From positions 1-38,279 of the forward strand of contig JAEDGQ010000007.1 of NCBI GenBank assembly GCA_016297415.1: DNA of 38,279 nucleotides, read 5' to 3'. The position numbers and the translations under genes are program-made. How positions within the stretch are numbered: position 1 is the stretch's first letter; each line of letters opens with the position of its first letter. The stretch is from Treponema sp. GTDB lineage: Bacteria > Spirochaetota > Spirochaetia > Treponematales > Treponemataceae. The notes below the pieces were generated by a model. The model did no database searches and was not told the DNA's origin. It saw nothing but the letters and a program-made list of their open reading frames with translations. Positions 7,400-15,665 of the stretch are shown in pieces.

Positions 7400-9556
7400 A
7401 TGAGCGATTTAAATAACGACCAGAAACCACAGGAAGAAGAACAGAAAATACCTCCTGAACAGCAGGAAGAAAAAAGACCTGAATCTGAACCTGAAAGAAA
7501 ACCTGAACCTGAAGAACAGGATCCGTATACATTCTTTAAGCTTTCTCTTGAAAATGAAGATGAAGGTAAAAATGAAAATGGAGACGGTAATAAACCACAT
7601 CATTTTCCATTTTTTACAATGCTTCTGGCAACAGTTGCGGCTCTTGCCTTTATTAATATGTTCATCATGCAGAAACCGGATGAGGCAATTCCGTTTTCTC
7701 AGTTCCGTAACCTTGTAAACGACGGTTCTATTGCTTCTATTATTATGAGTGATCATAACTTTACTGGTTATGGTCCAGGAGCTGAACAGAAAGAAGAACA
7801 GGATTCTGACAATAAAGGTTTGACTATCAGAAAACTTCTGCAGAGAAGCAGACTTCAGCAAAACGTAAAGGAAGAAAGAAAAGTTTACCGCACTACAGGT
7901 GTGCTTACAGAAGACTTCCTTGACCTCTTAAACGAAAAAAATATTGAATATAAGTTTGAATTCAAGCAGGCAAGCTGGATTATGCAGTTCCTTATTAATT
8001 TTGGACTTCCTCTGGCTATTATTCTGCTTATGTATTTCTTTGTGTTCCGTAAAATGGGCGGTGGAGCCGGAAGCGGCATGGGCTCTATTTTCGGGGCAGG
8101 CGGAAACCGTGCAAAGGCAATTGAAGAAGGCAAGGTTAAAACCCGCTTTCAGGATGTTGCCGGTGTAGACGAAGCAAAAGAAGAACTTGTTGAAGTTGTT
8201 GACTTCCTTAAAGAACCAAAAAAATATACTGATATTGGTGGAAAAATTCCTAAGGGTGTTCTTCTCGTTGGACCTCCGGGAACCGGTAAAACTCTTCTTG
8301 CCCGCGCTGTTGCCGGTGAGGCAGGAGTTCCATTCTTCAGTATCAGTGGTTCTGACTTTGTTGAAATGTTTGTTGGTGTGGGTGCCAGCCGTGTTCGTGA
8401 CCTGTTCAGGCAGGCCAGAGAAAAGGCTCCATGTATCGTATTTATTGATGAAATCGATGCTCTTGGTAAAAGCCGTGTAAATGGTTATGGCGGCGGCAAT
8501 GATGAAAGAGAACAGACTCTTAACCAGCTGCTGGTAGAAATGGATGGCTTTGAAAACGAAAAAGGCCTTATTATTCTTGCAGCTACTAACCGTGCAGACA
8601 TTCTTGACCCGGCTCTTCTTCGTCCAGGCCGCTTTGACCGTCAGGTTCCTGTTGAAAAGCCAGATGTTAAGGGACGGGAAGCTATTCTCCGCATCCATGC
8701 TAAGAATGTAAAACTTGATAAAGATGTTGATTTTGAATCAGTAGCTCATGGTACAACAGGATTTGCCGGTGCTGATCTTGCAAACGTTGTAAACGAAGCT
8801 GCTCTTCTTGCTGTAAGAAACGGCCGTAAAAAGGTAACAATGGAAGACTTTAACGAAGCTATTGATAAAGTCAGCATTGGTCTTAAAAAGAAAAGCCGTA
8901 AAGACAATAAAAAAGAAATGCGTCTTGTTTCTGTACATGAAACTGGTCATGCCCTTATTGCAGCCTTTACTCCAGACCATGAACCTGTTAATAAGATTAC
9001 AGTTGTTCCACGCAGCCATGGGGTAGGCGGATTTACTCAGTATCGTGAAGAAGAAGAAAAGAATTTTATGACTCGCAAAGACATTATTAATGAAGTTGAT
9101 AGCTGTCTTGGTGGACGCGCAGCTGAAGAAATCCTTCTTGATGATATTTCTACAGGTGCTTCAAATGATATTGCCCGGGCAACAGAACTTGTAAAACGCA
9201 TGATTACAGATTTTGGTATGAGTAGTAAATTCAAAAACATGACACTTGGAAAAGGTGTTCTTGGAAATCACGGAGATCCAAATATTTACCGTGAATTCTC
9301 AGAAGAAACACAGCGTTATGTTGATGAAGAAATTGCCCGTATTATGAATGAAAGATACGAACATGTTCTTGCAGTCCTTGGTGAACATAAAGAGCTTCTG
9401 GACTTTATTGCCAACCGTCTTCTTGAAATTGAAACAATGGAAGGAAAAGAATTCTACGAAATTGTTAAAAATGAAGGCAAATTACAGCAGCTGGCCGAAA
9501 CTGAAACTTCTGAAGCAGCAGTGAGTGCAGAGTGTTCCGTTGACGGCAAGAACTAA
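7400..9556 (+). CDS. ftsH: ATP-dependent zinc metalloprotease FtsH
   Basis: FtsH is a membrane-bound hexameric AAA+ protease that extracts and degrades damaged membrane proteins and selected regulators. The 718 residues contain two membrane helices (about 74-90 and 193-212) flanking a small periplasmic domain. The AAA module has Walker A GPPGTGKT at 291-298, Walker B FIDEID with Asp350/Glu351 and the pore loop FVGVGAS. The protease domain has zinc motif HETGH at 513-517. An unusual Glu/Pro/Gln-rich acidic segment of about 65 residues precedes the first helix, whereas FtsH usually starts at the membrane. The ATG at 7400 has GGGGAAAG upstream. It leads a five-gene plus-strand operon with the lolA-like, rodZ-like, rimO and pcrA genes. 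Confidence 0.97.
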   Translation: MSDLNNDQKPQEEEQKIPPEQQEEKRPESEPERKPEPEEQDPYTFFKLSLENEDEGKNENGDGNKPHHFPFFTMLLATVAALAFINMFIMQKPDEAIPFSQFRNLVNDGSIASIIMSDHNFTGYGPGAEQKEEQDSDNKGLTIRKLLQRSRLQQNVKEERKVYRTTGVLTEDFLDLLNEKNIEYKFEFKQASWIMQFLINFGLPLAIILLMYFFVFRKMGGGAGSGMGSIFGAGGNRAKAIEEGKVKTRFQDVAGVDEAKEELVEVVDFLKEPKKYTDIGGKIPKGVLLVGPPGTGKTLLARAVAGEAGVPFFSISGSDFVEMFVGVGASRVRDLFRQAREKAPCIVFIDEIDALGKSRVNGYGGGNDEREQTLNQLLVEMDGFENEKGLIILAATNRADILDPALLRPGRFDRQVPVEKPDVKGREAILRIHAKNVKLDKDVDFESVAHGTTGFAGADLANVVNEAALLAVRNGRKKVTMEDFNEAIDKVSIGLKKKSRKDNKKEMRLVSVHETGHALIAAFTPDHEPVNKITVVPRSHGVGGFTQYREEEEKNFMTRKDIINEVDSCLGGRAAEEILLDDISTGASNDIARATELVKRMITDFGMSSKFKNMTLGKGVLGNHGDPNIYREFSEETQRYVDEEIARIMNERYEHVLAVLGEHKELLDFIANRLLEIETMEGKEFYEIVKNEGKLQQLAETETSEAAVSAECSVDGKN

Positions 9557-9590
9557 TAAAATTAAAATATTTTGAGGATTATCGTTAAAT

Positions 9591-10265
9591 ATGAAAAAAA
9601 TCTTGGTTTTGACAGGGCTTATTCTCGCTGGAGCCTCAGCTTTTTCTCAGAGCATTCTTACTGCAGCTGCTTTTTTTCAGACAGTATCTGCTGAATATTC
9701 AAAAATTTCAGATTATGAAGCAACAGTAGACATTAAGGCTGCGAAGCAGAATATGGAAGGAAAAGTTTCTTTTAAGAGACCGGACCTTCTTCGTATTGAT
9801 TTTACAAAACCTGACGATCAGGTAATCTGTTTTAACGGTGATATGCTTACAATTTATCTTCCAGGTTCAGCTGCTATTTTGAATCAGTCTGTACAGGGAA
9901 CAGGCGGAAATGCAGGTGCAAATCTGGCTACTCCACAGGGGCTTTCTCTTATGAGCCGCTACTATTCTGTTTCTTATGAAGTTGGTCAGGATCCTGTACC
10001 AATTGATGAAGGCAGCAGTGAAAAAGTAATCAAACTGGTTTTAAGCCGTCGTAATACAACTGAAGCTTTCCGCTTTATTTATCTTGATATTATTCCGGAA
10101 TCAAAACTAATCCGTCGTATTGAAGCAGTAACTCCTCAGGGAGAAAAGTTTCAGTTTGATTTTTCAAACTATGTGATTAATCAGGGAATTTCTGATCAGC
10201 GTTTTATCTATGACCCGCCGACATCAGCAAATAACTACAACAACTTCCTGTTTACAGAGCAGTAA
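9591..10265 (+). CDS. LolA-like outer-membrane lipoprotein carrier
   Basis: The 224-residue protein has a cleavable signal peptide (residues 1-19, ending SAFSQ). A LolA/LolB-type fold follows: YSKISDYEATVDI, then GKVSFKRPDLLRIDFTKPD, the pattern in which a carrier senses and wraps lipid. LolA ferries lipoproteins through the periplasm from LolCDE to the outer membrane. That job fits a genome whose pectin-degrading enzymes are lipoproteins. It is 34 nt downstream of ftsH with GAGGATT before the ATG, so it is probably in the same operon. Family assignment rests on motif pattern, length and signal peptide; spirochaete LolA proteins are divergent, so a general outer-membrane lipoprotein-sorting role is the safest wording. 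Confidence 0.82.
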   Translation: MKKILVLTGLILAGASAFSQSILTAAAFFQTVSAEYSKISDYEATVDIKAAKQNMEGKVSFKRPDLLRIDFTKPDDQVICFNGDMLTIYLPGSAAILNQSVQGTGGNAGANLATPQGLSLMSRYYSVSYEVGQDPVPIDEGSSEKVIKLVLSRRNTTEAFRFIYLDIIPESKLIRRIEAVTPQGEKFQFDFSNYVINQGISDQRFIYDPPTSANNYNNFLFTEQ

Positions 10266-10317
10266 ACTTTTAGTCACAAAAATAAAAGCCATGGAATTTA
10301 AAAACTGGAGAATATAA

Positions 10318-11406
10318 ATGGAAAGCTACGGCGAAATCTTAAAGAATAAGCGTTTAGAAAAAGGTCTTGAGTTTGAACAGATTTCAAGCGAAACTGTAAT
10401 TGCAGTTAATTACCTTAAGGCTCTGGAAGAAGAAGATGATTCTGTATTTCCAGGTGAACCATATCTTGTAGGCTTCCTTAAAATTTATTCTGATTATCTG
10501 GGACTTGAAACAGAAAAACTTCTTCAGCTTTATCATTCAAAGGTTCTTCAGGAATCTCCTGTTCCGGAAGGACTTATTGTTCATGAAAAACCAAAATATC
10601 TTGTTCCTGTTATTGCTGGAGCTGTATGTCTGCTGGTTTTAATCGGAGTCATTATTACTATTTTTGTTGTTAAACATAATGCAGATAATGAAAATGCAGC
10701 TGTTGCCCTTGCAAAATCTTCTCAGACAAAAAAATATGAACTTACTGAAAAGCCCTTACAGAAAAGACTTTACAAGGGAGATCAGATTGTTCTTGGAACA
10801 GGTGCTGGTGATGTAATTGTTACTGTTGCAGAAACAACACAGTCACTGGCTCTGGAAACTCCTGCAGGTGTTCAGCACATTGATCTTTCTGAAGAAATTG
10901 AAGTGGATGTTGACGGTGACTCAACTCCAGAAATGATTGTATATGTTTCTGAACTTTCTAAAAATGACAAAGACAGAGGTGCAGAAGTTCGCATTGTCCT
11001 CAAGAGCAGTGCAAATGCTGCTATGGGAGAAACTAAGACCAGTGAAATTCCAAATGCAGAAGAACTTCCTCAGAACCAGAAGCGTACTGTAATTCTTGAA
11101 GATACCAGAGCTTATCCGTTTACAATCCGTGCAGATTTCCGTGCCGGTTGTGTATTCCGTTACAGACCTGACCGCAAAGAAACAACAGAAGATTTCTTTA
11201 CAAACGGTGATACAGTAAACATGACTGCAAGCAACGGTGTCCGTATGTGGATCAGTAATGGAAATACTGTAAAACTTCAGGTAATTGCAAACGGAAAAAC
11301 TTATGACCTGGGGTTAACAAAAGCCGGACAGGTTGTTGTTCAGGACATCCGCTGGATAAAAGATACAGACGGTAAGTATAAGCTGGTAGTAAGTGAACTC
11401 GACTAA
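10318..11406 (+). CDS. RodZ-like helix-turn-helix membrane protein
   Basis: The 362 residues comprise an N-terminal HTH_25-type helix-turn-helix (about 5-75, with YGEILKNKRLEKGLEFEQIS and the EPYLVGFLKIYSDYLGL helix), one membrane helix at about 95-117, and a periplasmic beta-rich part. This is the RodZ layout. RodZ connects the MreB cytoskeleton to the cell-wall elongation machinery rather than binding DNA. The start at 10318 follows a good GGAGA site, 52 nt after the lolA-like gene. Its 3' end overlaps rimO by 14 nt, so translation is coupled. A transcription regulator of the same HTH-TM architecture is the alternative; the fold call is firmer than the role. Confidence 0.78.
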   Translation: MESYGEILKNKRLEKGLEFEQISSETVIAVNYLKALEEEDDSVFPGEPYLVGFLKIYSDYLGLETEKLLQLYHSKVLQESPVPEGLIVHEKPKYLVPVIAGAVCLLVLIGVIITIFVVKHNADNENAAVALAKSSQTKKYELTEKPLQKRLYKGDQIVLGTGAGDVIVTVAETTQSLALETPAGVQHIDLSEEIEVDVDGDSTPEMIVYVSELSKNDKDRGAEVRIVLKSSANAAMGETKTSEIPNAEELPQNQKRTVILEDTRAYPFTIRADFRAGCVFRYRPDRKETTEDFFTNGDTVNMTASNGVRMWISNGNTVKLQVIANGKTYDLGLTKAGQVVVQDIRWIKDTDGKYKLVVSELD

Positions 11407-12922
11407 ATTTTTTATTGATCAGCACGGCTGTGCAAAAAATCAGGTTGACGGTGAAATCCTTATTTCTCATCTGTCTGCTACTGGAAAATGGGAACAGACT
11501 TTTAACCCTGAAGAAGCAGCTTTAATTATTATTAATTCCTGTGGTTTTATCGAAAGTGCTAAAAAAGAGTGTCTTGATGCAGTACTTTCTGCCAGAAAAG
11601 AATATCCGGATGCAAAAATTCTCCTTGCAGGCTGTCTTGCTGAGCGTTATGCACAGGATTTAAAAGAAGCTCTCCCGGAAGCAGACGGCTTTTTTGGAAA
11701 CGGTGATCTTTCAAAAATCACAGAGTCCGCTGCTGAAGTAATGACAGAAAAAAGACCTGTTCATACTTTTGAACAGAAAGGTGTATGCGGAGCACAGCGT
11801 AATATGCTGCTGGGATTTCCTGGTGCCGTTTTTGTAAAAATTACAGAAGGCTGTAATAACCGCTGTTCTTTCTGTGCTATTCCTGTTATTCGTGGAGAAC
11901 TTCGTTCCAGAGATGCCCGGGAAATTATTGATGAAATTAAGCTCCTTATCAGTCAGGGTGTTTATGAACTTAATCTGATTGGTCAGGATCTTGCTGCCTA
12001 TGGTACAGGCCGGGATGATAATGTATTTGGCACAGGCCGTACATATCTGCCAAAAGGCACACCTGGTGATCTTTCTGTAGAAGGTGGAGCTAATCACCTT
12101 AACGAGAAAGAAGAATCAAAAGCCGGTGAATCTGGACTTTGTACTCTCTTAAAGATGATTTCTAAACTGGAAGGTACTTTCCGCCTTCGACTTCTCTATA
12201 TTCACCCGGATCACTTTAATGAAGATATTCTTCCTGTTATAAAAGCCGACAGCAGGATTCTTCCATATTTTGATATTCCATTTCAGAGTGGAGATACAGA
12301 AGTTATTTATCAGATGCATCGGGTTGGAACAACTGAAAAATATGGAAAACTTATAGATACAATCCGCTCATACTTCCCTGACGCTGCAATCAGAACAACT
12401 TTCCTTGCAGGATTCCCTGGAGAAAGTGATGAGCAGGCTTTACACACTCTTCAGTTCCTTAAAAAAATCCGTACAGACTGGTCTGGTTGTTTTCCTTATT
12501 CTAAGGAAGATGATACTCCTGCCTGGAGTTATAAAGGACAGGTTTCAAAAAAAGTAAAGGAAGCCAGAGCGACTTCTCTTGTTGAGGCACAGGCTCAGAT
12601 TACAAAGGAAAAACTTTCGGAACGATGTGGTAAAGAATATGATGTTCTTATTGAAGAAGTTCTTGCAGAAAGCGAAGATGCTCCGGATGAAGGACTTGCC
12701 ATTGGAAGAGCCTGGTTTCAGGCTCCAGAAGTTGATGGTTCTGTTGTAATCCATTATGACCGCTCAAATCCTGCAGAAAATGAAGCAGTAAAGACAGGTC
12801 GTCTTGTTACAGTAAAAATTATGAGTAGTGGTGATGTAGATTTAAACGGGGATTTTGTCTGTGACAGTCCTCTTAACAAATCAATAAAAAAAGCTGAACT
12901 TAAATTTGCTCAGGAAATGTAA
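11393..12922 (+). CDS. rimO: Ribosomal protein uS12 methylthiotransferase RimO
   Basis: RimO is a radical-SAM enzyme that adds a methylthio group to an aspartate of ribosomal protein S12. The N-terminal domain carries three cluster-binding cysteines in HGCAKNQVD, NSCGF and AGCLAERY. The radical-SAM triad is GCNNRCSFC, with Cys154, Cys158 and Cys161. A TRAM-type RNA/substrate-binding domain closes the protein. At 509 residues it is longer than usual (about 440), mainly from a Gly- and Glu-rich insert after IGQDLAAYG. HGCAKN and the overall order distinguish RimO from MiaB. Translation starts at a GTG inside the end of the rodZ-like gene, as no closer ATG preserves the first cysteine. Confidence 0.93.
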   Translation: MNSTKFFIDQHGCAKNQVDGEILISHLSATGKWEQTFNPEEAALIIINSCGFIESAKKECLDAVLSARKEYPDAKILLAGCLAERYAQDLKEALPEADGFFGNGDLSKITESAAEVMTEKRPVHTFEQKGVCGAQRNMLLGFPGAVFVKITEGCNNRCSFCAIPVIRGELRSRDAREIIDEIKLLISQGVYELNLIGQDLAAYGTGRDDNVFGTGRTYLPKGTPGDLSVEGGANHLNEKEESKAGESGLCTLLKMISKLEGTFRLRLLYIHPDHFNEDILPVIKADSRILPYFDIPFQSGDTEVIYQMHRVGTTEKYGKLIDTIRSYFPDAAIRTTFLAGFPGESDEQALHTLQFLKKIRTDWSGCFPYSKEDDTPAWSYKGQVSKKVKEARATSLVEAQAQITKEKLSERCGKEYDVLIEEVLAESEDAPDEGLAIGRAWFQAPEVDGSVVIHYDRSNPAENEAVKTGRLVTVKIMSSGDVDLNGDFVCDSPLNKSIKKAELKFAQEM

Positions 12923-12925
12923 ATT

Positions 12926-15217
12926 ATGGATTATCTGGAAGTGCTTAACCCTGAACAGCGGGAAGCTGTAGAACATACAGGCTCTCCACTTTTGATTCTG
13001 GCAGGAGCTGGTTCTGGAAAAACCCGTGTAATTACAACAAAAATTGCCTGGCTTATTGCAAACGGTACTGACCCTTATCAGATTCTTGCGGTAACTTTTA
13101 CAAAAAAAGCTGCAAACGAAATGCATGAAAGGGCAGTGGCTCTTGATCCAAGATGTCAGTATTCACAGATAAGAACATTTCACTCCTTTGGTGCCTGGTT
13201 TTTGAGGCTTAATGCAGAAATTGCCGGAATAGATCCAAATTTTACGGTCTATGATGATGACGATATGGTTACGCTTGTTTCCAAAGCAAATCCTCATTTG
13301 ACCCGTCAGCAGGCCACACATTTTGCACACAGCATTTCTCTTTGTAAGGATTACTGTTTTTTGCCGGAAGACGAACTTTCCTTAAAAGAAGTTGAACCTG
13401 ACCCTCATTTTCCTGAAATTTACAGCAACTATCAGAAGCGTCTTCGGGAAACGGGAAATGTTGATTTTGGAGACCTGATTCTTCTTCCAATGCTTACTAT
13501 CCGTAAAAATGAAGATGTAAAACAGAGAATTCAAAACAGATTCCGTGTAATCATGGTAGATGAATATCAGGATTCTAACGTTGCTCAGTTTAAGCTGCTT
13601 CAGGCACTGGCCGGACCTGAAACTTATGTCTGTGTTGTAGGTGATGACGACCAGTCTATTTATAAATTCCGTGGTGCTGAAATACAGAATATCCTGCAGT
13701 TTCAGAAACATTTTCCGGGAACACAGATAATCCGTCTGGAAAGCAACTACAGATCCCGTTCTGAAATTCTCAGCGTGGCTGACGATGTTGTAAAGAACAA
13801 TTCCGGCCGTCTTGGAAAAACATTGAGGGCTGAACGGGGAAGCGGTAAACAGCCGGTTCTGGCTTTTCTTCCTAATCAGGACGAAGAAGCAGCTTTTTGT
13901 GCAGATCTTGTTCAGCAGACCCATAAAATGGGAGTTCCGTATCACGACTGGGCTATTTTATACAGAACAAATGCACAATCTCTGGGTTTTGAATCAGAAT
14001 TTCTTCATAGAAAAATTCCATACACAGTTGTGGGCTCTTTAAAATTCTATGAACGGGAAGAAGTTAAGGACATGCTGGCTTATCTTTCTATTATTGCAAA
14101 TCCGAAAGATGAAATTGCATTCAGAAGAATTGTAAACAAGCCTGCCAGAGGAATTGGAGCTTCAAGTCAGGATAAACTGACAGAGGCGTACCGTCAGACT
14201 TTGCAGAATTCTGAACGGCCTGTAGAGAATTATGTTGAAGCCTGCCGGCAGCTGGGACCTTCTTTTAGTAAAAAAGCAAGAGAAGGACTTGCTGCTTTTG
14301 TTGATACAATGGATCAGTTTGAGGCAAAACTTAAAGAAAATTCAGAAAACAAAAGTCAAAATGACAGGGTTGCAGAAGCCCTGGATATGGAAAAAAACAT
14401 TCATACTGTTGAAAAACTTTCTGTGTTAATAGATCTTATTTCTGAAAAATCCGGGTTGAAAGAATATCACGCAACTCAGGATGAAATTGCCGGAACTCAG
14501 AGAGTTGCAAACCTTCAGGAACTTTCCAATGCTGCAGTTTTGTATGATTGTACTTATTCCGGGCTTCTTGATTTTCTTGATCATATTGAACTGGATCGTA
14601 CTCTGGAAAATCCTGACGAAAATGAAGATACAGATAAGGTTACACTTATAACTCTCCATAATACAAAAGGTCTGGAGTTTGAAAGGGTTGTAATTACCGG
14701 TATGGAACTTGGTGTGTTCCCTCGACAGGATAAGGCTGGTGAAGATCTGGAAGAAGAACGGCGTCTTTGTTATGTAGGCATAACACGGGCCAAGGATGAA
14801 CTTTATATGACTTCCTGCTCAATGCGGAGAATGTATGGCCGTACAGAGTATATGATGCCTAGTCCTTTTCTGGGAGAAGTTGTGCCGGAGCGTCTTAAAA
14901 TAATCGGACATGTTCCTTTTGGTTTTAAGAAAAGCTCGGCTCAGGTAAAAGGTCTTTCCGGAGGTTATGCTGGAAGTCACAATGGTGATTTTGGTTCTCT
15001 CGGGCTTAGTCATCCTGACACAGAAAGTGAAGAAGTGAGACGAAAGTACTGCCGCGGAACAAAAGTTTATCATGATGATTATGGTTACGGAGTAATTTCT
15101 GCAGGGGTAACATCAGAAGACGGTGAGTATTCAGTAACAGTACAGTTTGAAAACGGTGGAATTAAAAAGTTCCTTCCAAAATACCAGCAGTCAGCCCTTA
15201 TGATTATAAAAGATTAG
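12926..15217 (+). CDS. pcrA: UvrD/PcrA-family SF1A DNA helicase
   Basis: This 763-residue 3'-5' helicase has all the SF1A motifs: Walker A AGAGSGKT at 26-33, TFTKKAANEM, motif II VDEYQDSN with Asp212/Glu213, GDDDQSIYKFRGA, the arginine segment LESNYRS, motif V TLHNTKGLEFERVVITG and motif VI ITRAKDELY. The C-terminus (GTKVYHDDYGYGVI... through VQFENGGIKKFLP) is the small Tudor-like domain by which PcrA/UvrD contact RNA polymerase, which favours PcrA/UvrD over Rep. These helicases remove RecA and stalled polymerase and unwind DNA in repair. It follows rimO by 3 nt with AGGAAA as ribosome site. A strong terminator sits 82 nt past the stop, so it is the last gene of the ftsH operon. Confidence 0.93.
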   Translation: MDYLEVLNPEQREAVEHTGSPLLILAGAGSGKTRVITTKIAWLIANGTDPYQILAVTFTKKAANEMHERAVALDPRCQYSQIRTFHSFGAWFLRLNAEIAGIDPNFTVYDDDDMVTLVSKANPHLTRQQATHFAHSISLCKDYCFLPEDELSLKEVEPDPHFPEIYSNYQKRLRETGNVDFGDLILLPMLTIRKNEDVKQRIQNRFRVIMVDEYQDSNVAQFKLLQALAGPETYVCVVGDDDQSIYKFRGAEIQNILQFQKHFPGTQIIRLESNYRSRSEILSVADDVVKNNSGRLGKTLRAERGSGKQPVLAFLPNQDEEAAFCADLVQQTHKMGVPYHDWAILYRTNAQSLGFESEFLHRKIPYTVVGSLKFYEREEVKDMLAYLSIIANPKDEIAFRRIVNKPARGIGASSQDKLTEAYRQTLQNSERPVENYVEACRQLGPSFSKKAREGLAAFVDTMDQFEAKLKENSENKSQNDRVAEALDMEKNIHTVEKLSVLIDLISEKSGLKEYHATQDEIAGTQRVANLQELSNAAVLYDCTYSGLLDFLDHIELDRTLENPDENEDTDKVTLITLHNTKGLEFERVVITGMELGVFPRQDKAGEDLEEERRLCYVGITRAKDELYMTSCSMRRMYGRTEYMMPSPFLGEVVPERLKIIGHVPFGFKKSSAQVKGLSGGYAGSHNGDFGSLGLSHPDTESEEVRRKYCRGTKVYHDDYGYGVISAGVTSEDGEYSVTVQFENGGIKKFLPKYQQSALMIIKD

Positions 15218-15298
15218 AAAAGGATTTTTATAAAATGGTCTGAAGAACTTTTTTATAAAAAATGCTGAATAATTGCAAAAATATAATCAAGAATTTAT

Positions 15299-15335
15299 AC
15301 GCTCTGTTTCCAGATGGTTTCAGAGCGTTTTTTTT
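15299..15335 (+). terminator. Intrinsic terminator of the ftsH-pcrA operon
   Basis: ACGCTCTG and CAGAGCGT form a perfect 8-bp stem around a 14-nt loop, followed by eight Ts. Confidence 0.9.
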
Positions 15336-15343
15336 ATAAAAAA

Positions 15344-15433
15344 TAGCCCGGATTGGAAGGGTGCGCAGCAAACGGGGCAGCCTGCTGCACCGGTCGGAGC
15401 GGAAGCGGAGCCCTGGAAAGCCGGAAAAAGCTC
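15344..15433. repeat. Family B GC-rich REP-like element, copy B1
   Basis: This very GC-rich stretch stands in AT-rich intergenic DNA. It begins TAGCCCGGATTGGAAG and contains GCGGAAGCGGAGCCC and GGAAAGCCGG. Shared words with the elements at 20253 and 25381 are GGATTG, AGCGGAA and GGAAAGCC, but it is the most diverged copy. No reading frame fits it. The rest of the gap (15434-15665) is AT-rich promoter and leader DNA. Confidence 0.6.
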
Positions 15434-15540
15434 CATATTTATAAATTAAAGTTCGTTTTATTACAAGATTGTGTAAGTAAAAGCAAAAATAAAGAAATTT
15501 ATGAACAAAAATTATAAAAATAACAATATTTTGATAATTC

Positions 15541-15570
15541 TTGTGAACAGAATTATGCAAATTCTACAAT
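15541..15570 (+). promoter_or_regulatory. Candidate promoter with internal palindrome, upstream of the large PL1 lyase
   Basis: TTGTGA at 15541, an 18-nt spacer and TACAAT at 15565 resemble a sigma70-type promoter. The spacer is filled by the palindrome AGAATTATGCAAATTCT (15549-15565), where a bound repressor would block polymerase. A related AGAAT...ATTCT dyad occurs upstream of the second PL1 gene (29371-29390). The layout is seen directly; function is inferred. Confidence 0.42.
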
Positions 15571-15640
15571 GTTATTTTTTATAAAAAATTCAGATAATAA
15601 AATTAAAGAAAAATTCGCAAGGAATTTTTAAAATAATATG

Positions 15641-15660
15641 TTTTTTTCAAAAAGGGGGGA
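15641..15660 (+). promoter_or_regulatory. T-run/G-run leader with ribosome-binding site
   Basis: Seven Ts, C, five As and six Gs lie directly before the lyase start codon. The G-run supplies the ribosome site. Nearly the same arrangement (six Ts, C, four As, five Gs) precedes the zinc-finger lipoprotein at 20636-20651, so the two pectin genes share a leader design. Confidence 0.55.
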
Positions 15661-15665
15661 AAAAC

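Noticed and set aside
7928..8698. 256-codon open frame on the minus strand
   Set aside because: It is antisense to the AAA and protease regions of ftsH, has no ribosome site and no recognisable protein features; it is an echo of ftsH codon use.
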